A DNA stretch of 15,399 nt. Origin: Maritimibacter sp. (GTDB lineage: Bacteria; Pseudomonadota; Alphaproteobacteria; Rhodobacterales; Rhodobacteraceae). The notes below the pieces were generated by a model that worked only from the letters and a program-made list of their open reading frames with translations, searched no databases and had not been told where the DNA came from. Both the position numbers and the translations under genes were made by a program. Positions 1 through 7,453 of the stretch are shown piece by piece; position 1 is the first letter of the stretch, and every line of letters starts with the position of its first letter. The stretch is taken from assembly GCA_003520545.1 (NCBI GenBank), contig DOUP01000093.1, positions 1 to 15,399 on the forward strand, given 5' to 3'.

Positions 1-2
1 TG

Positions 3-2918
3 ATCACCGGCCCGGTGGGGGTCGATCAACTGGCGCGGTTTGCCGATGAGATGGTCGCACGTCTGTTCCAGGAGGGCGTGACGCGCACTTCGGTCGTGGG
101 TGTCGTCGCGCCGCAGACAGTGGTGGAGGTCGCAACCGCAGACCTCGTGCGCAACGACATCACGATGTCCGAGATCGCCTCCGCCATAGCTGCGGAGACC
201 GACACGAACCCGGCGGGCGATGTCGGGTCTGGCGCGGCACGGGTGCGCGCGGGCGTCGCGAAACGGTCCGCCGAGGATATCGCCGGCATCGTGTTGCGCT
301 CCGGTCTGGACGGCACATCCCTGACTGTCGGCGACGTGGCCGAGGTGCGGGTCGAGGGGATCGACCGGGCACGAACGTATTTCGTCGGGGATAATCCTGC
401 GGTGAAGGTCCAGGTGGACCGCTCGGCCGCCGGGGACGCCATCGGCATCCAGGCCACGGTCGAAGAGGTCGCCGATACGATACTCACGACGCTGCCCGAA
501 GGCGTGACCATCGACCTGATCCGCACGCGGGCCGAGTTGATCACCGGGCGCTTGCAGATCCTGTTGGAGAACGGGGCGACCGGTCTCGTCCTCGTGCTCA
601 TCACGTTGTTCCTGTTTCTCAACGCGCGCACCGCGCTTTGGGTCGCCGCAGGTATCCCCGTTTCCATGTTCGCGGCGGTCGCGATCATGTATGGGCTCGG
701 GCTGACCTTCAACATGATCTCGCTCTTCGCCCTGATCATCACGCTCGGGATCGTGGTGGACGATGCCATCGTCGTGGGCGAGCACGCAGATTTCCGTGCG
801 CGACGCTTGCGCGAAGATCCTGTCACGGCTGCCGAAAATGCCGCGCGCCGGATGTTTTCGCCGGTTTTTTCGGCGACACTCACGACCGTTATCGCGTTCT
901 TTGGCCTGACGTTCATCGGCGGGCGGGTCGGGAATTTCATCGCCGATGTGCCGATCACCGTTATCGCCGTCCTGACGGCATCGCTCATAGAGTGCTTCCT
1001 GATCCTGCCCAACCACATGTCCCATGCGCTCGCCCATACCGCCAAGGAGCATTGGTACGACTGGCCTTCGCGGCAGGTGAATAGGGGGTTCCGCTGGTTC
1101 CGCGACCGCGTTTTCCATCCGCTGATGGTCTGGGTTGTGCGCGCACGTTACGCCACGGTGGCCATCGCGCTCCTCGTGCTTGCGACGCAGGCCGCATTGT
1201 TCATTCGGGGCGATGTGCCGTTCCGGTTCTTCAATGCCCCGGAGCGCGGGACGATCACCGGCAACTTCGCCTTGGTCAACGGGGCCACGCGTGACGATAC
1301 GGTCGATGTGCTCAAGGCACTTCAGGCCTCCATCAATGGCGTCGCCGTCCAGATGGAGGATGAGCATGGCGTGAACCCGATTACTTACGTGCTGGCCGAA
1401 ATCGGCGGCTCGTCGGGGCGCGGGCTCGCCAGCGCAGAGGACAAGGACAAGGACCTTCTGGGGTCCGTCACCATTGAACTGATCGACGCCGATCAACGTC
1501 CCTATACCTCGTTCGACGTGGTCTCGGCCTTGACCGATGCCACCCCCTCGCACCCGCTTCTCGAAGAATTCACCTTCCGGGGCGGGCGGTTCGGGCCGGG
1601 CGGTGATGCCATCGACGTGGAGCTTCTGGGGGCCGACAGCGCAACGCTGAAGGCGGCGGCCGAAGCGCTCAAGACGGCCCTGGGCGAGTATTCCGAAGTG
1701 TCGGCGCTGGAAGACAGCCTCGCCTACGACAAGGAAGAACTGGTGCTCGAACTCACACCGCAGGGTAAAGCGCTGGGGTTCAGCATCGACGACATAGGGT
1801 CCATCCTGCGCGGGCGCCTGTCGGGGATCGAAGCGGCGACCTATCCTGACGGGATGCGGTCGGCCTCGATCCGGGTAGAGCTCCCAGAGGACGAATTGAC
1901 ACTCGCGTTCCTTGAACGCTCGCAGCTGCGCACCAGCCAAGGCTTCTATGTGAACCTTGCAGATATCGTGTCGATCACCTCACAGACCGGCTTTTCGACC
2001 GTGAACCGAGAGAACGGATTGCGCGTGGTGTCGGTGACGGGCGATCTGGATGAAACCAACGGCGACCGCGCGGCAGAAATCCAACTGGTGCTCGAAACGA
2101 CGATCCTGCCGCAGGTGGCCGAGGATTACGGAATTGATTTCCGCCTGTCCGGCCTGGCCGAGCAGGAAAGCCGGTTCCTGGGTGATGCGCTGGTCGGGTT
2201 CATCCTGTGCCTCGTCGGCATCTACATCGTGCTCGCCTGGATATTCTCAAGCTGGGCACGCCCCTTGGTCGTCATGTCGATCATTCCCTTTGGACTGATC
2301 GGTGCGATCTGGGGGCACAATATGTGGGGCATCCCTCTGTCCATGTTCTCTATCGTGGGTCTGATCGGGATGGTCGGGATCATCATCAACGACTCGATCG
2401 TTCTGGTCTCCACCGTCGACGAATACGCCGAAGATCGTGGGATACGTCCAGCCATCATCGACGCCGCGACCGACCGACTGCGGCCGGTGTTCCTGACCTC
2501 CGCCACGACGGTTCTGGGGCTTCTGCCGCTCTTGTTCGAAACCTCGCAACAGGCGCAGTTCCTCAAACCGACTGTTATCACGTTGGTCTACGGGCTTGGC
2601 GTCGGCTTTTTCCTGGTCTTGCTGGTGGTGCCCTCGATCCTTGCCATGCAGGAAGACCTGCATCGCCAGACGGCCGCGCTGAAACGGGTTCTGAGCGCCG
2701 GGCATCGCGCGCCGCGGGCCACGCGGCTGGTCGGGGTCGCAACCGGTCTCATCGCGGTCCTGTTCGTCGCCACTTTGGGATGGACGCTGGTCACGGGAGC
2801 CTTGCCGGGGGACAGCGGCTCGATCCTCACCGCGCTTGGTCTGTTTGTGCCGGGCGCGGCGATTGTGAGCCTTGCGGCATATATCATTGGTTGGGCCCAG
2901 GCGCGGCGTGCGGCCTAA
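3..2918 (+). CDS. RND family efflux permease, inner-membrane pump (5' end outside window)
   Basis: This is the proton-driven pump subunit of a resistance-nodulation-division system, acting in the inner membrane with an adaptor and an outer-membrane channel that are not in the window. The reading frame is open from the first bases, so the start lies upstream. By comparison with AcrB (recalled, not aligned), roughly 130-160 N-terminal residues are missing. Counting from the GTG at position 15, the TM4 motif GIVVDDAIVV gives the paired proton-relay aspartates D249 and D250. The matching TM10 segment reads GIIINDSIVLV, with N792-D793 where AcrB has a lysine, as in many non-AcrB HAE-type pumps. 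Two large periplasmic loops separate the membrane blocks. After the last canonical helix the protein continues with two further hydrophobic segments (about 904-928 and 936-960), which is unusual. The substrate cannot be inferred. The family call is very secure. Confidence 0.95.
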   Translation: MTGPVGVDQLARFADEMVARLFQEGVTRTSVVGVVAPQTVVEVATADLVRNDITMSEIASAIAAETDTNPAGDVGSGAARVRAGVAKRSAEDIAGIVLRSGLDGTSLTVGDVAEVRVEGIDRARTYFVGDNPAVKVQVDRSAAGDAIGIQATVEEVADTILTTLPEGVTIDLIRTRAELITGRLQILLENGATGLVLVLITLFLFLNARTALWVAAGIPVSMFAAVAIMYGLGLTFNMISLFALIITLGIVVDDAIVVGEHADFRARRLREDPVTAAENAARRMFSPVFSATLTTVIAFFGLTFIGGRVGNFIADVPITVIAVLTASLIECFLILPNHMSHALAHTAKEHWYDWPSRQVNRGFRWFRDRVFHPLMVWVVRARYATVAIALLVLATQAALFIRGDVPFRFFNAPERGTITGNFALVNGATRDDTVDVLKALQASINGVAVQMEDEHGVNPITYVLAEIGGSSGRGLASAEDKDKDLLGSVTIELIDADQRPYTSFDVVSALTDATPSHPLLEEFTFRGGRFGPGGDAIDVELLGADSATLKAAAEALKTALGEYSEVSALEDSLAYDKEELVLELTPQGKALGFSIDDIGSILRGRLSGIEAATYPDGMRSASIRVELPEDELTLAFLERSQLRTSQGFYVNLADIVSITSQTGFSTVNRENGLRVVSVTGDLDETNGDRAAEIQLVLETTILPQVAEDYGIDFRLSGLAEQESRFLGDALVGFILCLVGIYIVLAWIFSSWARPLVVMSIIPFGLIGAIWGHNMWGIPLSMFSIVGLIGMVGIIINDSIVLVSTVDEYAEDRGIRPAIIDAATDRLRPVFLTSATTVLGLLPLLFETSQQAQFLKPTVITLVYGLGVGFFLVLLVVPSILAMQEDLHRQTAALKRVLSAGHRAPRATRLVGVATGLIAVLFVATLGWTLVTGALPGDSGSILTALGLFVPGAAIVSLAAYIIGWAQARRAA

Positions 2919-3739
2919 TCCTCAACCATCGTATCGCAGCCGGGAACATCGACCGCGCGTCCGCCGCCGAGCACGGTGAGACGGATATCCTGCGCGGCGA
3001 CGCCGAACGGTTGGCCGTCGGGCGGAACGAAGTCGGCATAAACCTCAAGCGGGCCATCCGGCACCCGATTGCCCATCGCGTCAGAGACCCAGACCGAGGG
3101 GTCGTCAATCTCGAAGACGACGATTTCATCCGGCCCCACGCGCGGGAGGTCAAGCGACGCAGTGACGCGCATGCCGTCGCTCAAGGTTGAAAGGGTGCAG
3201 GACACGGAAGCGACCCCCGCTTCTTCTACCGTATCGGGGCGACTGTCCAATGCACGCAGAATGGCCATGTCAGGCTCTGTCGCCGCGGCTGACAGATCGG
3301 CCGACAGTGGCCTGCTCACCGGCACGCAGATGTCCTTGCAAATACCCAAAAGGAGATCGGCATCGAGCGTGACGTCCTCGCCGATGTCTGACGGTGTCAC
3401 CTCGAACGGCAAGACAAGCTCGTGTCGATAGCCGATGGTTGTCATACCGCCCGCGTCCATGACCTCTGGGGTGGGCCAGTGGAAATCGACCACGCCCATG
3501 TTCCTTGAGCCCGACCAATCAAACTCCGGCGGGATGCCGCCGTCGCCCGGCGCGCGCCAGTATGTTTTCCACCCCGGCTCCAAGGTCACTTGAAGTGCCG
3601 CCATATGGTTGCCGTTCTCCATGCGCCAGCCCGAAAGCAACCGAACGTCGGCCACGTCATCGGGGTGCAGCATGTCGGCGGAGCCTACGGTAGGCGTGAT
3701 GAGTGCGAGGGCGGTTATGGATAGCGCTTTGATCATCAT
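2915..3739 (-). CDS. Exported protein with DsbD N-terminal-like domain
   Basis: This 274-residue protein has a signal peptide (hydrophobic residues 5-20, probable cleavage after TVGSA) and so is probably periplasmic. The body resembles the N-terminal domain of DsbD/ScsB-type thiol-disulfide reductases. The diagnostic stretch is LLLGICKDICVP, with Cys134 and Cys138 spaced CxxxC, preceded by a WKTYWRAPGD segment near residue 57. Cys181 and Cys268 are further cysteines. The membrane DsbD-beta domain and the thioredoxin-like DsbD-gamma domain are both absent, so it may be a stand-alone partner that accepts or passes electrons; this role is inferred. Two ATG codons are adjacent at the start (3739 and 3736) and neither has a strong Shine-Dalgarno sequence. 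Its TAG stop overlaps the TAA stop of the convergent RND gene by four bases (CTAA). It is divergent from the YqgE gene. Confidence 0.85.
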   Translation of the reverse strand: MMIKALSITALALITPTVGSADMLHPDDVADVRLLSGWRMENGNHMAALQVTLEPGWKTYWRAPGDGGIPPEFDWSGSRNMGVVDFHWPTPEVMDAGGMTTIGYRHELVLPFEVTPSDIGEDVTLDADLLLGICKDICVPVSRPLSADLSAAATEPDMAILRALDSRPDTVEEAGVASVSCTLSTLSDGMRVTASLDLPRVGPDEIVVFEIDDPSVWVSDAMGNRVPDGPLEVYADFVPPDGQPFGVAAQDIRLTVLGGGRAVDVPGCDTMVED

Positions 3740-3848
3740 TCAGCCGGTATAGCCTTTGGTCGTTCAACAGGAAGTCACTTTCTCGCGCATGCGCCGTAAC
3801 AGCGCAGGAAACCTTGCAAAGCGACCCGCGCGCACCCATCCTTTTGCA

Positions 3849-4424
3849 ATGGACACAGATCACGCCTCCGAAGACCTGACCGGCAAGCTGCTGATTGCCA
3901 TGCCTGGCATGGGCGATCCGCGTTTCGATCGTTCCGTGGTTTACCTGTGCGCCTATTCGGACGACGGCGCGATGGGGTTGATCGTCAACAAACAGGTGCC
4001 GGATATTTCGCTCAACGATCTCCTTGAACAGCTGGAGATTGATGGCGGCGCGGGCAGCAAAGGCGTTGGCGTCCATTTCGGTGGGCCGGTCGAAGGTGGG
4101 CGCGGGTTCGTGTTGCACTCGCAGGATTACGAAGGAAGCGCGGGCACGCTTTCCGTGACACCCTCGATCTCGATGACCGCGACCAAGGATATTCTGGAAG
4201 ACATCGCCAAAGGGTCCGGGCCGACGCAAACGCTGACCGCGCTTGGCTATGCGGGCTGGGGACCGGGGCAGTTGGAGGACGAGCTTCAACAGAACGCGTG
4301 GCTCACGGTCGATGCCGACAGTGCCATCGTGTTCGATCCGGACAATGACGCGAAATGGATGAAGGCCTTGGGCAAGCTTGGGATCGACCCGCTCCTGCTC
4401 TCGGCCGAAGGTGGGCGCGCCTGA
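3849..4424 (+). CDS. yqgE: YqgE/AlgH family protein
   Basis: A 191-residue cytoplasmic protein of the conserved YqgE/AlgH (DUF179) family. No biochemical activity is firmly established; AlgH was first described as affecting alginate regulation in Pseudomonas. Family signatures are clear: TGKLLIAMPGMGDPRF near the N-terminus, SVVYLCAYSDDGAMGLIVNK at about 29-48, and GYAGWGPGQLEDELQQNAWL in the C-terminal half. The frame is open upstream to a TTG at 3756 and an ATG at 3789. The ATG at 3849 gives the usual family length and starts just before the conserved core, so it is preferred. No strong ribosome binding site is visible before it, so the start is less certain than the gene. Its stop lies 21 nt from the stop of the convergent thiolase gene. 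Confidence 0.93.
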   Translation: MDTDHASEDLTGKLLIAMPGMGDPRFDRSVVYLCAYSDDGAMGLIVNKQVPDISLNDLLEQLEIDGGAGSKGVGVHFGGPVEGGRGFVLHSQDYEGSAGTLSVTPSISMTATKDILEDIAKGSGPTQTLTALGYAGWGPGQLEDELQQNAWLTVDADSAIVFDPDNDAKWMKALGKLGIDPLLLSAEGGRA

Positions 4425-4445
4425 TCGCAGGCACGCCCTGTTTTC

Positions 4446-5621
4446 TCAGATACGCTCGATCGCGATGGCGATGCCCATGCCGCCGCCGATGCACATGGTG
4501 ATGAGGCCGATCTTTCCGCCGATGCGCTCCAGCTCGTACATGGCTTTGACCGTGATGATCGCGCCCGTTGCACCGACCGGATGGCCCAGGGCGATGGCGC
4601 CGCCATTCGGGTTCACCTTCTCAGGGTCGAACTTGAGGTCCGCCGACACCGCCAGGGCCTGCGCCGCGAAGGCCTCGTTCGATTCGATCACGTCGAAATC
4701 GCCAGCCGACAGCCCCGTGCGTTCCATCAGCTTCTGAACCGCCGGGATCGGACCGATCCCCATGACCTCCGGACGAACACCGGCATGCGCGTATCCCAGC
4801 ACCCGGAATTTGGGGGTAAGGCCCGCCGCTTCTGCCGCGTCTGCGCGCGCCATTGCAATCGCCGCAGCGCCGTCATTGATGCCGGAGGCGTTGCCCGCCG
4901 TCACGGTACCGTCCTTCTTGAACACGGTCTTGAGACCCGCGAGCGCTTCGGCGGTCGTCGCCTTGGGATGCTCGTCAGTATCAAACGGAACCATGTCGCG
5001 CTTCACTTTGACCTCGACCGGGACGATCTGCTCCTTGAAGCGACCCTCCTCAATGGCGCGGGCTGCGCGTTCCTGCGAACTAAGCGCGAAGGCATCCTGC
5101 TCTTCCCGGCTGATCCCGCATTCCGCCGCGACGTTTTCTGCCGTTACACCCATGTGCCCAGTGCCGAAAGGACAGTTCAACGCGCCGAGCATCATGTCTT
5201 GCGACCCGATGTCGCCCATCTTCTGACCCCAGCGGGCAGCAGGCAGGATGTAGGGCGAGCGCGACATGTTCTCGGCGCCACCAGCGAGACCGAAATCGGC
5301 GTCTCCCAGCATAAGGTTCTGCACGACGGAAACGATAGCCTGCGCGCCGGAGCCGCAGAGACGGTTCACGTTCATGGCGGGTGTCGTGTCGGGCACGCCT
5401 GCCTCCATCGCGGCAACCCGGCTGAGATACATATCGCGCGGTTCGGTGTTGATGACGTGGCCAAAGGCGACGTGACCGATCTGGCCGCCCTCGACACCGG
5501 CGCGCGACAGGGCTTCTTTCGCAACCGTTGCGCCAAGAGTGATCGGGGGCGTGTTTGCAAGCGCACCGCCAAAGGTCCCAATCGCGGTGCGCGCACCACC
5601 CAGAATAACGATATCGGTCAT
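4446..5621 (-). CDS. bktB: Beta-ketothiolase / acetyl-CoA C-acyltransferase, BktB-like
   Basis: A 391-residue thiolase that joins two acyl-CoAs into a 3-ketoacyl-CoA or cleaves one. All catalytic residues are present: nucleophile Cys89 in NRLCGSGAQAI, His347 in GGAIALGHPVGATG, and the proton-transfer Cys377 in MCIGGGMG. The TEPRDMYL and HMGVTAENVA segments closely resemble BktB of Cupriavidus as recalled, so it may accept C4-C5 substrates in polyhydroxyalkanoate or short-chain acid metabolism. PhaA-type acetoacetyl-CoA formation is also possible. An in-frame ATG eight codons upstream exists, but the ATG at 5621 is preferred because an AGAGGAG ribosome binding site precedes it and family members start here. 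The gene lies 75 nt downstream of a marR gene on the same strand, with a palindrome between them, which suggests MarR-linked control. Confidence 0.95.
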   Translation of the reverse strand: MTDIVILGGARTAIGTFGGALANTPPITLGATVAKEALSRAGVEGGQIGHVAFGHVINTEPRDMYLSRVAAMEAGVPDTTPAMNVNRLCGSGAQAIVSVVQNLMLGDADFGLAGGAENMSRSPYILPAARWGQKMGDIGSQDMMLGALNCPFGTGHMGVTAENVAAECGISREEQDAFALSSQERAARAIEEGRFKEQIVPVEVKVKRDMVPFDTDEHPKATTAEALAGLKTVFKKDGTVTAGNASGINDGAAAIAMARADAAEAAGLTPKFRVLGYAHAGVRPEVMGIGPIPAVQKLMERTGLSAGDFDVIESNEAFAAQALAVSADLKFDPEKVNPNGGAIALGHPVGATGAIITVKAMYELERIGGKIGLITMCIGGGMGIAIAIERI

Positions 5622-5673
5622 GTCTCTCTCCTCTTTGCGGGCCAAGGTGCGCGGCCCAGCGCATATGTCCAGC

Positions 5674-5688
5674 CTGACGCGCCGTCAG
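5674..5688. promoter_or_regulatory. Perfect inverted repeat between marR and thiolase, candidate operator
   Basis: CTGACG-CGC-CGTCAG is a perfect 6-bp inverted repeat with a 3-nt centre, located 53 nt upstream of the thiolase ATG and just past the marR stop. No T-run follows on the minus strand, so it is unlikely to be a terminator. Its TGACG half-site also occurs in the region before marR (6170-6174). Binding by the MarR protein is an inference. Confidence 0.4.
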
Positions 5689-5696
5689 TCTGTCGT

Positions 5697-6140
5697 TCAG
5701 GTCTCGGCCCGCGCACTGATCGCCGAGTTGAGCCGGGCAACGGAGCGTTGGAAGGCGTCAAAATCCTCCCCCAACATTTCGCGCAGGGTGTCGTCATAGC
5801 TCTGCGCAATCGGCGCGAGCGTTTCGATCATCGCCCGGCCTTTGTCGGTCAGGCTGAGTTGCACGAGGCGCTTGTCATTGCTGTTGGCGATCTTGGTCAC
5901 ATATCCCGCAGCTTCCAGCCGCGACGCGGCGCGGCTGACCTTGGGTTTGTCCATGCCCACCCGGCGCGTGATCTCCCGCACGGAAACGGCGTCTTCCTGG
6001 CTCAGATGCGCAACGACGCGCCATTCGGCCACGGTGATCCCATAGCGTTCGCGGTAGTGGTACGAAAAGCCGCCAGAGACCGCGCGCGACAGTTCATTCA
6101 ACTGATAGGGAAGGAATTTCTCTAGATCGAAGCCGCTCAT
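5697..6140 (-). CDS. MarR family winged-helix transcriptional regulator
   Basis: A 147-residue DNA-binding regulator. The MarR winged helix-turn-helix spans about residues 36-102. ITVAEWRVVAHLS starts the DNA-binding domain, SVREITRRVGMDKPKVSRA is the helix-turn-helix, and NDKRLVQLSLTDKG is the wing. Outer helices at both ends would form the dimer interface. The start at 6140 has a good ribosome binding site (AGGGGGA, 6 nt upstream). It is transcribed in the same direction as the downstream thiolase and divergently from an MFS transporter, the usual position for a local regulator that controls itself and its neighbours. The effector is unknown; an aromatic acid or an acyl-CoA thioester would fit the thiolase, but this is speculation. 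Confidence 0.93.
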   Translation of the reverse strand: MSGFDLEKFLPYQLNELSRAVSGGFSYHYRERYGITVAEWRVVAHLSQEDAVSVREITRRVGMDKPKVSRAASRLEAAGYVTKIANSNDKRLVQLSLTDKGRAMIETLAPIAQSYDDTLREMLGEDFDAFQRSVARLNSAISARAET

Positions 6141-6165
6141 GGGTCCCCCTGATTAGGTCCGAGCC

Positions 6166-6194
6166 ATAATGACGTGATGAAACCACAGTGCCAA
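6166..6194 (-). promoter_or_regulatory. Candidate sigma-70-type promoter for marR
   Basis: Read on the minus strand, TTGGCA (6194-6189) matches the -35 consensus at five of six bases. After a 17-nt spacer, CATTAT (6171-6166) matches the -10 consensus at four of six. The predicted start would leave a leader of about 20 nt that holds the marR ribosome binding site. An imperfect palindrome, ATGACGTGAT (6169-6178), overlaps the -10 and spacer and could be an autoregulatory operator. Confidence 0.4.
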
Positions 6195-6262
6195 GGGCCG
6201 GCAGGGTTGCGCCGGGGTCCGCTTTCCGTTCAGTTGGCCGGACGCGGATCAGGGAGGACAGT

Positions 6263-7450
6263 ATGCGCGCAGGAATCGTCACCTTGGTCGTGGCCTATGT
6301 GTTGAGCCAATTCTATCGCGCTTTCCTCGCGGTCATGGCGCCAATCCTGAACACGGACATCGGCGCCACACCCGAGGACCTCTCGTCGGCGTCGGGACTT
6401 TGGTTCCTCGCTTTCGCTGCGATGCAAATTCCCGTGGGCTGGATGCTCGACAACATCGGACCGAGACGCACGGCCGCCGGATTGTTCGCGGTCGGCGCCG
6501 CGGGCGGGGCTGCTGTCTTCGCAATGGCGCAGGGACCGGGGCACGTTAGCCTCGCCATGGCATTGATCGGAATCGGGTGTTCCCCGGTTTTGATGGCAAG
6601 CTATTTCACCTTCGCGCGCATCTACGAACCGCGCGTCTTCGGCACGCTTGCGGGGATCGTCCTGGGCGTGGGCACCTTCGGGAACCTGATCGCCGCACTG
6701 CCGATGGCATGGGCGGTCGAAACCATGGGCTGGCGCGAAACCATGTGGACGCTTGCCGCGATCTCTTTGCTCGTCGCGGCGCTCGCTGCCATTTTGGTGA
6801 CTGACCCGCCGCCACTGGACCACGAGGGCGAGAAACCGAAAGGCTCCGTCTTGACCCTGCTCGCCATTCCGGCCCTGTGGTTCATCTTCCCGCTGCAACT
6901 GGTGAACTATGCCCCCGCGGCCTCGATCCGGGGGCTGTGGTCGGGTCCATACCTGGAAGATGTCTACGCGCTTGGCCCTTCGGGTATCGGCTGGGTGACA
7001 TTGGTCATGGCGGTTGCCATGATCGCGGGCAACTTTGCCTACGGTCCGGCCGATCGCATCTTCGGGACGCGGAAGTGGGTGATCTTCACCGGCAACCTGC
7101 TCTCTGGCCTGTCGCTTCTCGCCCTGTGGCAATTCCCCGCGAGCGGTGTGGTTCAGTCTGCCGTGCTGTTCTCGGCCATCGGGTTCTTCGGGGCGTCCTT
7201 CCCCTTGATCATGGCTCATGCGCGGGCCTTCTTCCCGCCGCATCTGACCGGGCAAGGCGTGACGCTCATCAATCTGATCGGGATCGGCGGGGTGAGTTTC
7301 TTCCAGTTCCTCTCGGGCCGCATGTACGCGGGGGCCGAGACAGCGTCTTCCGCTCCCTCGGCCCCCTATGAAGTTCTGTTTCTGACCTTCGGTCTGTCAG
7401 TTCTGGCAGGCGTGGTGATCTACGGCTTCAGCCGCGACAGCACGCACTAG
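6263..7450 (+). CDS. Major facilitator superfamily transporter
   Basis: A 395-residue inner-membrane transporter with about 11-12 hydrophobic segments in two halves, split by a short polar loop near residues 188-200 (PPPLDHEGEKPKG). The N-terminal half has an MFS motif-A-like loop, GWMLDNIGPRRT, between helices 2 and 3. The frame is open upstream, but the ATG at 6263 is chosen because AGGGAGG lies 6 nt before it and the first helix starts right after. The substrate cannot be deduced. Divergence from marR suggests that the MarR protein may control it. Its stop is only 3 nt from the stop of the convergent helicase gene, so neither gene has room for its own terminator there. Confidence 0.92.
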   Translation: MRAGIVTLVVAYVLSQFYRAFLAVMAPILNTDIGATPEDLSSASGLWFLAFAAMQIPVGWMLDNIGPRRTAAGLFAVGAAGGAAVFAMAQGPGHVSLAMALIGIGCSPVLMASYFTFARIYEPRVFGTLAGIVLGVGTFGNLIAALPMAWAVETMGWRETMWTLAAISLLVAALAAILVTDPPPLDHEGEKPKGSVLTLLAIPALWFIFPLQLVNYAPAASIRGLWSGPYLEDVYALGPSGIGWVTLVMAVAMIAGNFAYGPADRIFGTRKWVIFTGNLLSGLSLLALWQFPASGVVQSAVLFSAIGFFGASFPLIMAHARAFFPPHLTGQGVTLINLIGIGGVSFFQFLSGRMYAGAETASSAPSAPYEVLFLTFGLSVLAGVVIYGFSRDSTH

Positions 7451-7453
7451 AGC

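Noticed and set aside
26..1045. Long minus-strand open frame (339 codons) inside the RND gene
   Set aside because: It is antisense to a clearly recognisable RND pump; its translation is rich in Arg, Ser and Thr with no family features, as expected from a high-GC shadow frame.
3756..3848. Extended N-terminus of the YqgE protein (TTG at 3756 or ATG at 3789)
   Set aside because: It would add up to 31 residues before the conserved family core and no strong ribosome binding site supports it; not fully excluded.
4581..6125. Plus-strand open frame of 514 codons opposite thiolase and marR
   Set aside because: It lies opposite two well-recognised genes and spans the gap between them; composition (Arg/His-rich) is typical of antisense frames.
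6230..7255. Minus-strand open frame opposite the MFS transporter
   Set aside because: The translation is highly polar and Arg/Gln/His-rich, without domain signals, and mirrors a clear membrane protein.
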